From: Lycorma delicatula
Taxonomy: Eukaryota > Arthropoda > Insecta > Hemiptera > Fulgoridae
Reading direction: 5' to 3'
Assembly: GCF_047948215.1 (NCBI RefSeq)
Contig: NC_134457.1
Coordinates: forward strand, 86,321,398-86,385,397
Length of the DNA: 64,000 bases
In this document: in pieces, positions 35,960 to 48,427 of the stretch
Layout of the letters: each line of letters starts with the position of its first letter
Position numbering within the stretch: position 1 is the first letter of the stretch
Made by a program: the position numbers and the translations under genes
The notes under the pieces: model-generated
What the model saw: the letters and a program-made list of their open reading frames with translations, nothing else
Database searches by the model: none
Told to the model about the DNA's origin: nothing

Positions 35960-36475
35960 TAATAAAATACTGATGTCTTAGCTGTTAAATATAATTCAAA
36001 AAAATTTGTTACTTTATCAGTTTTGATTTTGTTTACATTGGCAACGGCCATACGGGCTCTTTGTGATTGGTCGTTGTGTTTGACAGCGGCCATCTTGCAT
36101 TGATCTGATTGGTTTTCCTTTGTTTACATTTTCATCTGATTTATTAGCCTCTTATTTATTAAAAAACTGTACAAATTAAAAATAGATAGATAGATTTATT
36201 AAAAATAGATGAAAACAATCTTTGATGCGGGTTATATATCGTGCTAAATTTTTTTTATCGTGTTTTTTTAAAAAATAAAATACAGATGTTTTAGCTATTA
36301 AATATAATTCAAAAAAATTTGGTCGTTGTGTTTGACAGCGGCCATCTTGCATTGATCTGATTGGTTTTCCTTGTTTACATTTCGAAATTAAAAATGTACA
36401 AATTAAAAATAGATAGATAGATTTATTAAAAATAGACGAAAACAATCTTTGATGCGGGTTATATATCGTGCTAAA
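35960..36475. repeat. Tandem duplication next to a Helitron-type end
   Basis: Unit 1 (35960-36248) and unit 2 (36273-36475) share, in order, AATAAAATAC.GATGT, TTAAATATAATTCAAAAAAA, GGTCGTTGTGTTTGACAGCG, CTTGCATTGATCTGATTGG, AATAGATAGATAGATTTATT and GATGCGGGTTATATATCGTG. Unit 2 lacks two internal segments (~60 and ~30 bp). The last shared block also occurs in the Helitron at ~34785, so the duplicated DNA is Helitron-derived. Confidence 0.85.
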
Positions 36476-36555
36476 CGTTGAGTTCAATCGGGTGCAGAAC
36501 ATTATGAGATTTTGAAGCCGTATACAAACGAACTTAACATTTTTATATATATCGA
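36476..36555 (-). mobile_element. Helitron 5' terminus, second copy
   Basis: On the minus strand the end reads A|TCGATATATATAAAAATGTT and then AAGTTCGTTTGTATACGG. It is collinear with the 5' end at 34887 for over 100 bp. No matching CTRR 3' terminus with hairpin could be found on the low-coordinate side, so the element's extent is unknown. Confidence 0.65.
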
Positions 36556-37392
36556 TTAAGAGGTTTTTGGTATGGTTTCTTGTCTATTTTTTCTGTTTAG
36601 CTAAAAAATCTACCGTTAAATATACAAAGTGATAAAGTATAGTGAAAAACTGATTATATAATTGTAATCAAGAACTAATTTACCAACAAAAGTACAGAAT
36701 TATATGATTAGTAAAATACTACCATAATTTGTGTTTTCTTTGCAGAATTAAAATAAAATAAAATATAAATAAAATGAAAAACAAAGTGTGAAATTAAAAT
36801 AAGTAGAACGAGTAAAATTTATGGGCAAAAAAATAAATTTTCTTAAATCTTATAAAGAAATATCTGATTTTCTTCATCCCTTGTAACAGTAAACTTTGAT
36901 ACATTTTTTCGCTTTAGCTAGAGCTTAGAAGCAGTTATATTTAATATCTACATTGGGAACTACATCTGCTGAGAACTCATTCTCTTTTCTGAATTTATTG
37001 ACAGGACTCCCACGTTCTTTCACTTGACTTTGATTTTCTTTTTCGTACCGTTTCCATACTTATTTAAACTTTTTTCAAAACAATTTAAATATATTTTTAT
37101 GTTCTTCAAAATATTCACATTATAGGTTTTACAATCACTCTTTTCAAGTAGAAGTTTACATAGTACTATACACTGTTATTTTGTATTAGTATACATATTT
37201 ATATATTTCTTGCTAAACTCTATTTTCTACATTAACATAACATTAAATTATTAAAAACATTATAACCTGTGTGCAACCATTTTTTAAAACTTAAATCTTT
37301 CGATGGCTACCATAGAAATGCTATAATTTCTCGTTTTCATGTCTTATTATTTTAATTTTTATGAAGATAAATATTAAAGAATAATATAATAT
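36556..37392. other. No gene seen
   Basis: AT-rich spacer. Confidence 0.5.
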
Positions 37393-38299
37393 TGTAACAA
37401 TTCCGGAATGATGGACCTGAGTAAGGGATTCCTGCCAATTAAGAAGAAAGTAGCAGAAAATATAATAATGGGAGGAATCCAGAAATGGGGATAAAAGGAA
37501 ACCTTTTAGTAAAACTAGCAGGTCCGTTTAACAATCGTCCTTTGTAATACTGCCCGCTGACATACCTAAACAGATGTTGTTCCGTGAGAAGAGTTATCGG
37601 ACCCAGAGTAGGAATGCATGGGAAAGTGAAAGACCTCGGTCGATCGATCATTCTCACGCTCAATTGGGTTCTGGTACTGCAGATCAGAGAGTAGGAGTAT
37701 AAATATTCTGGGGAAGACGATTTGAGATCAGTTCTGCAAGGGAGTTCTAAGCGAGGAGTTATTATGCGATTTTGAAGCGCAAGTTTTCTGCGTGGAGGTC
37801 AGTGAAGGCGCGAATTTCTAGTGCATACAAATTCGACGCGATTAAGGTGATGTCACAAGTAGTTCCAGTACATAAAAACAAAAGTTGTTCGGTGAGTTGA
37901 TTTTAGTCTTATCTAATGTACTATTTGTTAATACAAGACCAGTAGTTAAAAGTGTTAAGATTAGCGGTCATGCTAATGTATTTTTTCAATGGGATTGAAT
38001 TCTAGTTTTCAATATCTTAATACATATAAATAAATCCTGACGATTATTTTATATTATTTTTTGTATGTAATCACTGTCTATTATTATTGATATTTATCAT
38101 TACTATTATTATTATTATAGTGAACTATATTGTGACTACTACTATTATTATTTGTTTATTATTGTCGTTTATTATTCTTATTGTCATTATTATTATTGAT
38201 TTGTCTTATTTTATTTATATTAATAATCTAATAAAGTGTTATATAAAAATTTTAACTGTCAATCTCTCAACATCCTGATCGTGCCCCGAACATGAGACA
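37393..38299 (+). mobile_element. Solo-LTR-like repeat, copy 2
   Basis: Starts TGTAACAATTCC and ends GAACATGAGACA, giving TG...CA boundaries. The four bases on each side read ATAT, a possible target duplication, though this is weak in AT-rich DNA. A TATA-like GAGTATAAATATTC lies at ~37694, and an AATAAATCCTGACGATT block with a possible poly(A) signal lies at ~38029. The reverse complement of 834-1866 aligns along the whole length. GC-richer 5' half, AT-rich (ATT)n-like 3' half. No gag/pol next to it. The call of a solo LTR from a Ty3-, BEL- or copia-like element is inferred from structure only. Confidence 0.62.
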
Positions 38300-38478
38300 A
38301 TATATTATTTAATATTATTCTTCTGTTAAAAGTTATAAAAGCATGTTCATAACTTTTCTTTCCTCTTTTACTTTTATAAAATTATTTTTAATAATTACTT
38401 TGTACTTATTTGGTTTCTGTTTTGTCTGGTTGTATGTGTACATGTTTTGTTTTCAGTAACGTCAATTATTAGCACCTT
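38300..38478. other. No gene seen
   Basis: Short AT-rich spacer. Confidence 0.45.
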
Positions 38479-39090
38479 TCAATAATTAAAGAGACAGATG
38501 GCTGCACAAAAATTAAAATTCATTCGATGATAATGAAACCAATGATACTTTTCAATATAACGTACATTGAAAGTGCCTGTACATTTAGGCACTTGTCCTA
38601 TCTTTCTGTGAGCTTTCTTACTGAAGTAATAAAGAATCGTCCCCTTCGTTATGTAAGCCATTCTTATATCTCATTTTGAGCCGTTCATTGTTGAAGAACT
38701 CGATCCCACATAAAGATTCTTTGATAGAACCGAAAAAAATGATAACACCTCCTGTCCCGACTTTTGAATATCTTCCGGTTTCTTTTGAGCATTATCATGC
38801 AGAAAATCGCTATTAAGAGAGAACCATAACGTTTTATCTTTATTGCTGGTTTTACTTCATGTTACAGTAGCACTAGATTTGATTTTACAATGTTCTTCAA
38901 AATCAATTGTAATAAATTGGACCATTGTAGTTTCAAAACAACAACAGAATCGTACTTTACCAGTTGATAAGTAGGTTTTGAAGTATTTCCATGAGAGCAA
39001 ACTTCCGTTCCGTACAAAATGATGAATCTGTGTTTTCTCAGTACTAATTATCCGATCTAAGTTGGCATCACTTTTCGCAAAAACATTAAA
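38479..39090 (-). pseudogene. Mariner-like transposase relic, minus strand
   Basis: On the minus strand the catalytic region is recognisable despite decay. EKTQIHHF (~39040; cf. ETW.HHF), KYFKTYLSTGKVRFCC (~38960), then FLHDNAQKKPEDIQKSGQ (~38805) with the second catalytic Asp. After a shift, a GPIKESLCGIEFFNNE block corresponds to the post-catalytic FGPLK..L.G..F. The tail ends ITKGTILYYFSKKAHRKIGQ, CTGTFNVRYIEKYHW, like the W....GDYIEK end of mariners. The third catalytic Asp motif is not readable. The N-terminal helix-turn-helix is absent. The pattern is consistent in several blocks. Confidence 0.62.
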
Positions 39091-39829
39091 AAGAACGTTT
39101 TTCTCCCGTTTTTAGTGGAACAAAAACATTTGACTTTAGGTTTCTTACAAATGTGAATTCGCATTTCATTGTGATTTGAGTCGACCTCTAGATAACCATG
39201 TTGAACATTTTTGCGGTAATTCAGCTCATCATTTATAATAGAATTATATGGATTGATTTTTATAATGAACAATACGATGAAAATCAGCGACACGTACCTT
39301 ATGGTTCCCGTATCTCAAACGTTTACTCAGAGGAGAATAATTATACCTGTTTTACTTTCTCGGGTGTAGAGATACGGGGCTATAGCTACAACGGGTAAAA
39401 AGGAATGACCGGTCAAAAAAAACTAAAAAATATGTCTCTTTTTAAGCTTTGTACCTTAAGGAGATATTTAAAAAAGATTAACAAAAAAAAAAGTAGATTT
39501 AAATAAATTATAAGTAATTATTGTAAATAATTGTAATTACAATTTAGTTAGACGGAAGCTTGGGCGTGTGTATGTATGTTGGAATGTATTTGGTCTTATA
39601 ACTCTAGACCCGTTCACTGAATTTTGTCAAACTTGGTAGACAGGTACTACTTCGGAGGGAAAAATGTATTAAATTTTTACAAAAATTGGAAAAACGGGCG
39701 AGGCTGTTTCGGCAGAAAAAATTTCAAATCTACTGAGGCACTTAAGCAAAAACGTTTTCCTACAAAAGTCGAATTTTTTTTATCAAGATCACGGTGTTAC
39801 CAAAAAATGTTATTATATAATCACCCCTT
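39091..39829. other. Unassigned repeat-like DNA
   Basis: Around 39568-39650 the sequence GTATGTTGGAATGTATTTGG, then CGTTCACTGAATTTTGTCAAA, looks like the non-coding repeat tails common in insect genomes. The 177-residue open frame from 39624 runs through the hairpin at 39830 and has no recognisable domain; I regard it as chance. Confidence 0.4.
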
Positions 39830-39917
39830 CCCCAAAAAATTGACTATATATAGTATACATATTTCTTTTTTTAGCTATAGCTACAAAAAGAAAAAATATA
39901 TAGTCAATTTTTTGGGG
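39830..39917. repeat. 88 nt near-perfect hairpin
   Basis: Outer arms CCCCAAAAAATTGACTATAT and the exact reverse complement (ATATAGTCAATTTTTTGGGG). The inner TTCTTTTTTT / AAAAAGAA segments also pair, with AGCTATAGCT at the centre. A smaller palindrome AGCAAGATATATCTTGCT follows at ~39943-39960. Confidence 0.92.
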
Positions 39918-42900
39918 CAAGCATATATCTTCTTTTTTTTTAAGCAAGATATATCTTGCTACAGAAACGGAGTTGTTGCATCTAAATTTTCTACATCAAT
40001 AGGCCTTCAAATCAATATAAAGATTTGTCCCCATCCCACTCTAATGATCTGTGGTAACAAAAAATATTTTTTTTTTAGTCTAAATCCATCTCGCAAGTTA
40101 CCGCATCCAATTTGGAATGTAAAAAATCTTCATTTTTTGATAACCCTTACTCTTTAATATTTCTTGAATAAAGAATAAACCAAAATACAACTTTGTTTAT
40201 TTAGAATTACGGTTGTATCTTTGTATTTTTTAAACAATTTTAGAAAGTTCTCTTTTTAAATTTACTATCATCACTTAGGGATTATTTTTTTCCAATTAAT
40301 TTTACCCGAATGCTTCCAATTGACCATGGTAGCTGCCGAAATGAAAAAAAACTCGCAATTTCAAATCTTTAATGCTCAAAACGTATTTATTTTCAACAAT
40401 AAATTCACTAAGTCAACTTAATACTTTTTCCCTGATGGGAAGTTCCCAGATCTAAAAAAAAACGAAAAATATTTTTTTTTACTTTCGTTTTTAATAAATT
40501 TAAAATCAGTTTTTAGTGAATATTTTACTCTTTAAAAACTTCCCAGTTGCATGAGCCTCCAAATTTGCAAGAAGTCGAAAACATATTTTTCAAATTGATA
40601 TACTAATACAATAATATTAAAAATTGCTGGTTATTACTTTATTGAACATCTTGGCTTCAAACATTTAAAGAGTTAAATATAATCAAACATAATTTTATAC
40701 TTAATAACATTTTTTTTTCAATAACATTAAAATTTATTACGATAAATGTTTATTATTTTAATTATGTCGATGAAGAAATAACTGAAACTGGCTAATTGAA
40801 CATTTTTAGTTCTGTATTAACTTACTATACTTCTAGTTATGTTAGGAAAAAAACAAGAACATGAAGCAATACTTTCCCTGTTCAACTTTTATTAACTCCT
40901 CTACAAATATAGGAATAATCAAGTTTTTTATATTTATTTATTTATCGATGTATCACAAAATTATAAATACGTATTTTTACATAAAATTGTATAAAAAAGT
41001 AACTCATAATTTTGGTTATTTTTTTTCAATAAAAGGAATTATTATATCATGAAGGTACAAACAGAGTTCAAAATAAAATTTTGAGAAAAGTTTACAGTAC
41101 ATAGCAAATTTTTTTTACATAATTATTTAGTTGTCTATATTTACATACTTTCATGTTCCATGTAATTTTCTTCTTAAGAAGTCTGCTATGAGATCTCACC
41201 CTGGATGCATCAGTAAACAACTTTGGTTGTGTGTTTTAGGAAATTTTATGCATTAGTGGAAAATAAGTACCATTTTTTTTTGTCAATTTGCTTGACTTCT
41301 TTAGATTGGAGTAACCGAATTTTATCAAATTTTGTTCTATGATTTCTGATTACTGGTCATGACATTCATTTAATTTCTATTATAATCGGTCAAGGGACTG
41401 AGGAGATATGATTACCATGTGTTTTGTATAACAAATTTTACTCGGAGAGTAGAATAATCTTTTTTTACATAACTTCTTACTTGCATACTTACTACTTTAA
41501 TGTTCTACATAATTTTCTCGTAAGTGTTTTGATTAGAGCAAATCCAGAGCCTTTTTTCTGTTTTATTTTAATAAGTTGTTAATTAAAAATAATAGCACCT
41601 ATTCTGAAAATTATTTGGTAGTAAATGCAAAAAAACTTAAATCAACATTTTCAAATAGCAGTATAGCGATAGCTTTTTCTGCGCTAAATGAAGTTATTTA
41701 TAAATTTAAAAATATGTACTACTTTTCAAAATTAGATTATTTGCTAAAGATAAAAATGAACAAGTAAGAAGAATTTTAGAAAATTTTTCTTTAAGTTTTA
41801 AAAAGTTGGAGCCAAATTAAAAACCACTAACAGCAATTTATTAGTGATTAAATTATTACCGGTTTCAAAGATTTGGGATTTTAAGATTAATTCATATACT
41901 ATTACTCTCTTATTTTTAGCGGTTGTTTTTTAATAAGTTTTATAATTCCTTCAAAAAGTTAATTTACTTTTAAATTTTTCTATTTATATGGAATAAAAAT
42001 AATTATTGTAATTATAATTACGGTCTAAAATAATTATAATCTTCAAAACAACGCTCATGAAGTTACATGAATCAAAAAAGTAAAAAAATCTGATTTTTTA
42101 TAAAAAGGAATGCATTTTTAAAGGATTTTAAAAATACCGATAATAAATGTGAGCAACCTGGAAAGCGGGAATAAATTTATTATATTTTTTAATGCAATCT
42201 TCCAATAATTTTTTTTTTTACTTTCATGGTAAAATATTTTGAATATTAGATTGTATATTATTGATTACAGAAATGAAGAATAAAAAATTAAAAGTATTTT
42301 TAAATCGTCTTTACAAACATATATGTTGCTTTAAAGATGTTTTCCGATCTACTCGTATAAAGATACAAATTTTATAGATCACTAGAACATCTCTCTTAAA
42401 AAAGGAAATAAATTTAAAAAAAAAAATATTTTAAATGATGAAATCGATTTGTAGAGTGATAAGACGTGAATATTTGTAAAAAAAACTTGAAAAACACACA
42501 ATTACGTCGAATTGAGAACCTCTTTTTTAGTATTTGTTGAAATGAAGCGTTGGTGAAATTTATAGTAGAAGAAGAACTTATGTTTGTGAACCATACTATT
42601 TTGTATTATGGCAACCAGAAGCAGTTTATTAATGAAGAAGATAAAATCTATAACTGAGATAAAGATTAAAATACGTAATATAAAATGTAAGGTATAGTTA
42701 GATGCTAGTCAAATGATTTATTTTTTTTTTTAATTATTTTTCGGGAACGTTTTTATTAGATTAGAAGAAGACAAGCGAATTGAATTATTTTACTTTATTT
42801 CTGGAACTCTTCTATGTGAGAATTTGTTTTACATAACTTGATTCCAAATCGCGTAAAAATAAAACTTAATTTCTTACTAAGTAAAAAGAAAATGTAGCCT

Positions 42901-44283
42901 TTATTGTCTCTGTGCGAGATTTCTTCCTCTTTTAATTATTTTGCCATATGTAAGTACGTAAAAATTGAATTACACTTATAAGTAATTCTTTATATCATAC
43001 TGATTAAAATATTTAGAAATATATAAATTTCAATGAAAGCTTTCTTATGAATTAAATGGCTACTGTCCATAAAAAAAAATTTTTTTCAAAACATTGATAT
43101 GTTAGGCAGCATATCAGGAAAGGATAAATTCATAATAATAAAACAGTATTCAGCAATCAAACTTTAAAAAAGGGTAAATACAATTTTAAAAAAGTAAAAA
43201 TGCTGAATGCATATAATTTAACATTATTTATATTTATTTTATAAATCGACCTAGATTTTCTAAAAAAAAATCACTTGCATTAGAAACGAAAAAGTAAATT
43301 TCGCTTTGAAAACTGAAGTGAAAAGACATATGACAGTTTCAATCACAGTAAATCATAGCGTCGTTTTCATTTCCATTTACACGAACAACGCGAGTGTAAA
43401 TAAAAAAAAAAGAAAAAAAAAGAGAGATAAACTTTCGCATTTCAGTTAGACGTTAAGATATATGATTCTACTCACTCAATCAGAATACATTAAATGCATC
43501 TATTTAATTTTGTTATTAAATGTACACCTACATCCTGAATTAAATCACATATATTTTAAAATTCAATATATAATTATAATTAAAACTTGACAGGGATCAA
43601 AATTAAGATATAATTAACTAAAAGGATTTTTAATCAAATCTAAATTTTAACAAGCTTATTAAACCGATTATATACAAACAATTCGATTAAAATTTGACAA
43701 ATGATTATCAATAACACTGGATTTTCAATCAAAATATTTATTTAATTGATAATAATATAGGAAAAAGTTAGAGATACTAATTAAAATAAAATGACCTGCC
43801 GCAATTTTATGATTATGGTTAATTAAGTATGACTATTACCTGATATTAATTGAAGGTCTGGATTATTTTAGTACTAAGTAGTGTAATCTCATTTTATTCA
43901 TTTTGTTTAAAAAATAAAGTTTAAAAGGTTTTTGTATATTATTAGCTGAATATATATTTTTATTTATTCCGTTGAAAATTGATAGAAATTAATATTAAAA
44001 ATTTAATAAGATATATTTTGTTTAGAATTTTTACTGACTTTGACGAAAGTTAAACTTTAAGAATATAGTTTTTAAATTCCATCAAAAAATGTAAAATAAT
44101 TTTTTTTTTTAAATTATAAAAATTGATTTATTATCATATTGGTGTTATTAAATTATTAAATAATTTATAACTAAAGTATTACTATTAACTACTTTTTCAC
44201 GCTCTCATTTTTAAAAAAGTTACTTATTATTTATTTTACGTTACGTATTTATTAAAAAGTAGTAAAATTAAAAATTATAAATA
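39918..44283. other. 4.4 kb AT-rich stretch without gene
   Basis: No coding similarity on either strand. A loose direct repeat (TTTTTTTACATAA....TGTTC.A..TAATTTTCT) occurs at ~41110 and ~41463. A long purine run lies near 43405-43425. Confidence 0.5.
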
Positions 44284-44407
44284 ACCCACGAAACCGTTTT
44301 GAAGAAACATATCTTCTGCAGCGACCCCGGCGGCTAATAGCCGTACACATAAACACACATACAACCTCTTACCCCAAACGCATATACCGTCTCCGTTCCG
44401 TCGTGGG
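44284..44407. repeat. Short element with 8 bp inverted ends
   Basis: ACCCACGA at 44284 and TCGTGGGT at 44400 enclose a GC-richer segment (CGACCCCGGCGGCTAATAGCC). It stands out in composition from AT-rich flanks. Eight bases is too short to prove a transposon. Confidence 0.3.
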
Positions 44408-44561
44408 TAAAAAAATTCATATACTTATCTATATTAAAATAAAACTTTATTACAATATAATTATATTTTATTCGAAGAAAGATTTACGTTAAACAGTAAC
44501 GAAATAACAAAAAAAGCAAGACTTTGATTTTAGAAAAACATTTTAAGCTAGATTGGTGTTT

Positions 44562-44858
44562 GTTTTTCTTTCTTTTCTGTTTAGCCTCCGGAATCACCGT
44601 AAGTTATTACTTCAGAGAATGAATGAGAATGCAATGTATGAATGTAAATGATGTGTAGTCTTGTACAGACTCAGGTCGATCATTCCTGAGATACGTGGTT
44701 AAATGAAATCCAACTGCCAAAGAACACTGGTATCCACGATCTAGTATTCAAAACCGTATACAAGTAACAGCCTTTACTAGAATTTGAACCTTAGAACTCT
44801 CGACTTCGAATTGCTAATTTACGATGAGAAGTTCACTACTAAACCAACCCAGTGGGTT
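44562..44858 (-). mobile_element. tRNA-derived SINE, family 2, copy 1
   Basis: On the minus strand the head begins CTGGGTTGGTTTAGTAGTGA (A-box-like) and carries AAGGTTCAAATTCTAGT (B-box-like). The body passes through AGATCGTGGATACCAGTG and ends with CTCTGAAGTAATAACTTACG then GTGATTCCGGAGGCTAAACA and an A/G-rich tail. The second copy at 55904-56172 is collinear. The 3' end matches that of the SINE at 35475. Confidence 0.85.
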
Positions 44859-44887
44859 AGATCGTGGATACCGGTGTTCTTTGGTGC
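44859..44887 (+). repeat. Inverted SINE fragment at the SINE head
   Basis: AGATCGTGGATACCGGTG plus TTCTTTGG is the reverse complement of 44717-44742 inside the SINE, with about one mismatch, and abuts the SINE's head. Read on the SINE strand, an inverted internal piece precedes the 5' end. Confidence 0.75.
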
Positions 44888-45035
44888 TTATGTAATTTTT
44901 AAATCCAGTTTTCCAATAATCATATTTTTCTATATTTATGACTCATCTTAACAACCGCTGAAGAAAACAACTTGATTTTTTTTGTTATTATTCTATACGC
45001 ATATATCTTTCAATACATCAAGAATTATGAAGATA
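44888..45035. other. Short spacer
   Basis: AT-rich, nothing assigned. Confidence 0.4.
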
Positions 45036-46691
45036 CTAGCGGACCCGTCAGACGTTGTCCTGACGTGGCATTGTTCTGTAATAAATGCACAACACATAAA
45101 TATAAGTAACTTATTTAAGTTAACATTAGCAGGAATGTGGACGAAATTTCATTAATATGACTATTATCAGTTTGTGATTGTTGTATTATTGTAATGGGTT
45201 TATTGATTAATTATGTGTAGTATGGTTAATATTTATTTTCACTAAATTGAGATATCTGATGAAAATTGAATTAAAAAATCGAAATAATGTAATTAGTGTA
45301 ATTAATAATTTTTTTTTTTTTATTTAATAATTTTGAAGTTTCATAACCATATGATAGCTTAATTAATCAATTAATAAAAAAATTAAAACTATGTAAAAAA
45401 AGCAACGTAGTTAAAATTTTAGTTGAAATTTTTATCATTTTTCTCATTCTTTATTTTAACATCTACTTTACCAAATGTTAGATAATTGTAAATAAAAACA
45501 ATTTTTAAAAATTTTTTATACAATTAATCAGCTAAAAAAATTATAACTTCAATTTGTTAAATATACTTTAAACTATAATTATTATAAGTAACTTATATTT
45601 TAATTTTATAAATGTTAAAATTTATTTTACAAACTTATATTTTTATTTTCAAAGAGCCGTTCAATACTTCATAAGTTGCATAGAATCAAATGAGAACTGA
45701 CAATTTAAATTCGTAGGTTAATTAGATTGTTATTGAATGCACATGTATACATCATTAAAATTCATGAAAAATCATGTAAAATACTCACTTCAATACTGCA
45801 CCTTATAAATTTGGACAATGTATATTTTTTAATTACACTTTAAAACGTTATTTCAACAAATAATAATATAATATAATATTCTCAATAAGCGCGCAATTCT
45901 AGTAGACTCGGCAATCCTTCGCTTTTGCTAGATTTGAGTATATATACAGATTAAATGAACACAATTGAAAGTTTCATAAAACCTTAAAAACTGAACACTA
46001 GAAACTTCACAAAATTTAACCTAAAAGTCAGAATGTAAATGAATTCAAATGGCAAAGCAACAGCACTACCTATCGGATTTAATTCACACCACTCTCTAAT
46101 CACAACATACGGTGGAAAATAATTTTTTAACGAAAAGGGTTGTGGCTGAAAAATCATTACATTTAATACTGAACATTAAGAAACTTACAAAACGTTACGG
46201 AACTTCATAACATTTTACCTTTCACTTTATAAAAGTCAAAATATAAATATATCCAATTGTCAGAACAGCACTACTTATCGGATTTAATTCAAACTACTCT
46301 CTAAACCCAGTAGTCCGTTAAAAATACGAATTTTAATGTAATAACAACACTAAGCTACGACGCAAGTAACTGATATGCGAAAAAGCAACAAAATAAAAAA
46401 ATTTCCTAGAATCCAATCGCAGCACCAACTACCGGGTCTGACTGATATGCCACAAATTAAAAAAATTTCTAAAATGCCCTGCCACCGGATCCAATTGTGA
46501 ACTTAGCCATCCCAAGATCAACAACAACACAAATAAATAAATTTTAAAAAAAACATTTTCTATCGGATCAAATTGTGAATCCAAAACATTTTCGAATCAA
46601 CTTAATCACACTCAAAATGCCATCAAAATTAGTCCAGCCGTTTAGGAGTTCAGTCAGATACACACGGACAGAAGAAATATATTTATAAAGA
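45036..46691 (-). mobile_element. Non-autonomous Helitron, 1.66 kb
   Basis: The minus-strand 5' end is A|TCTTTATAAATATATTTC at 46691. The 3' end is CTAG|T at 45039-45036, preceded by the hairpin CGTCAG-GACAACGT-CTGACG eleven bases upstream. The terminal bases and A/T target match Helitron rules. No coding capacity for Rep or helicase. The 3' third near the 5' end contains an internal repeat (46024-46099 and 46231-46304) and further degenerate copies of a TATCGGAT..AATT motif to ~46580. The subterminal GCCGTTTAGGAGTTCAGTCA is a stretch often seen in insect Helitron-like repeats. Confidence 0.72.
46024..46304. repeat. ~207 bp direct repeat inside the Helitron
   Basis: 46024-46099 and 46231-46304 share AAAGTCA.AAT.TAAAT, CAGCACTAC.TATCGGATTT, AATTCA.AC.ACTCTCTAA. 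Identity about 80% by eye. Weaker copies of the GGAT..AATTGTGAA core recur at ~46488 and ~46563. Confidence 0.75.
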
Positions 46692-48427
46692 TGTGAGCAA
46701 TCATCCGTTACCTTGATTTCTTCAGAAAAATTTGATGATGACCTATATTTGTTTCTGAGGAAATCAGTTCAAACCGAGTGTACAGCTATTGTTATAGTAA
46801 TATAATTTCCGTGTAGTATAGTCACTATCTTCGCAAAACGAACCATCGTCTTCGCAAAACATTAAAGAAAAAAGATAGATTTTTAATAGCACTCTGCTTA
46901 GAGTGCTTAAATAATTAATGTTCACTTTAAAACAATAATACGAGTAATTGTAAAACATATTTTGAAAAAACTTTCAACAAATGAAACTTCATTTTTATAT
47001 AAAATACATTTTTTTCACAGTAATATACAGATGGAAACCTTTGTCATTACTTACAGCTTATTACATAATATTTTATAGCATTAGAATAATTGTATCCTTT
47101 TTGTGAATCGTCATATAGATAAAATATTAATATCTAACGAATTTTCGTAGTAGCCTTTACGGTCCGCTGCTATAAGACGATTGTGTATGTATGCAACGAG
47201 GAAGTCAGCCATGATTCGTTATCTTTATAAATACGAGTAGTTATATTAAAGTAATAAATAAAAATAAATTTATTCCATTATTAATACATAGATTTATTCT
47301 AAATATTGTACATTTCTGTACAGTAGCATTTTTGTTTAACAATTCTTCAGTTAGTTATGAGAATAGTCTATTGCTTAACCGATATTTTACCTGTCATAGA
47401 AAAAACCAATTTAAGGTACAATTCTTTCATAAATTCTGTATGTAATTTTATAAAAAAATAATAAAGCTACATATGTAAACCAATTCGTAAATCAAGGCTT
47501 ATTTTATACCTTACTAATGTATCTAGACTTCTAGAAATATAAGACACATTAAAAAAAAAAAACGTTAATTTTTAATGTTATTTAAAAATATTGAATTTTA
47601 TTTTAAATAAAATTCAAGATGCTCCTCCAGGTTTTATCATTATTTTTCTTGATGCATTTAGGCCAATGTTGTGGCAGATTTTTTTTTTGTGTATGGAGTA
47701 GCATATCTATCCATTCCTGATGTAATGTATAAAATCTAAATACAGATCAGAATAAAAAATGTACCAAGACTCCCCGTTTGGGAGCCAAGTGAATCTTCAC
47801 CAAAAGCTCAAACATCAGAGTGAAAAAAAAACACAAGAAAACGACAAACGGGAGTTATTTACAGTAATGGTTACACTTCTTCTGAAAGATCGCGACTTTT
47901 CGTTCACTAAAACAACATTCAGTAATAACCAGTAATATAACTTTGTTACGCATTTTTCTTTATATAAAATCTATTTTCACTATTAAGTATTCATTAATTT
48001 AACACGTTAACATATTTTTACTTTTTTCTCATCACGTAAAATGAAACCGCCATTTTTATTCTTCTCCGACAGCAAGCAAACGTAATTTTCTGAGATATAT
48101 TTCTGAGATGGCGCAGGCTATAATTATATGTTTTACTCTTTTCTCGCCAAGAAAAATGAAACCACCATTTTTCCATTTACATTTCATCAAACGGTGCAAA
48201 CTATCACGGTTCAGAAAATTATAGGATATGTATCAAAATCCTTATTACGAAAAGATTGTTTAATAAATTATACGTATAAATATAATAGAATATGAATATA
48301 TAATATATTACAATAATTATTAATTGATAACAATAATAATAAGGATAATTATATTTTTGTATATTGTTATGATGAAGGGTAAACACAGTAAAATTGTAGC
48401 TGAATTATGATCTGCTGGTCTATGATA
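46692..48427. other. No gene seen
   Basis: AT-rich. The phrase AATGAAACC[G/A]CCATTTTT occurs at ~48041 and ~48158, a small local duplication. Confidence 0.5.

Noticed and set aside
38087..38278. 63-codon Ile/Tyr-rich frame
   Set aside because: Lies in the ATT-rich 3' half of the LTR-like repeat; compositional.
39624..40157. Longest open frame in the window (177 codons)
   Set aside because: It runs through a perfect hairpin and poly-T tracts, is dominated by Phe/Lys/Ser/Tyr, and shows no domain; chance in AT-rich repeat DNA.
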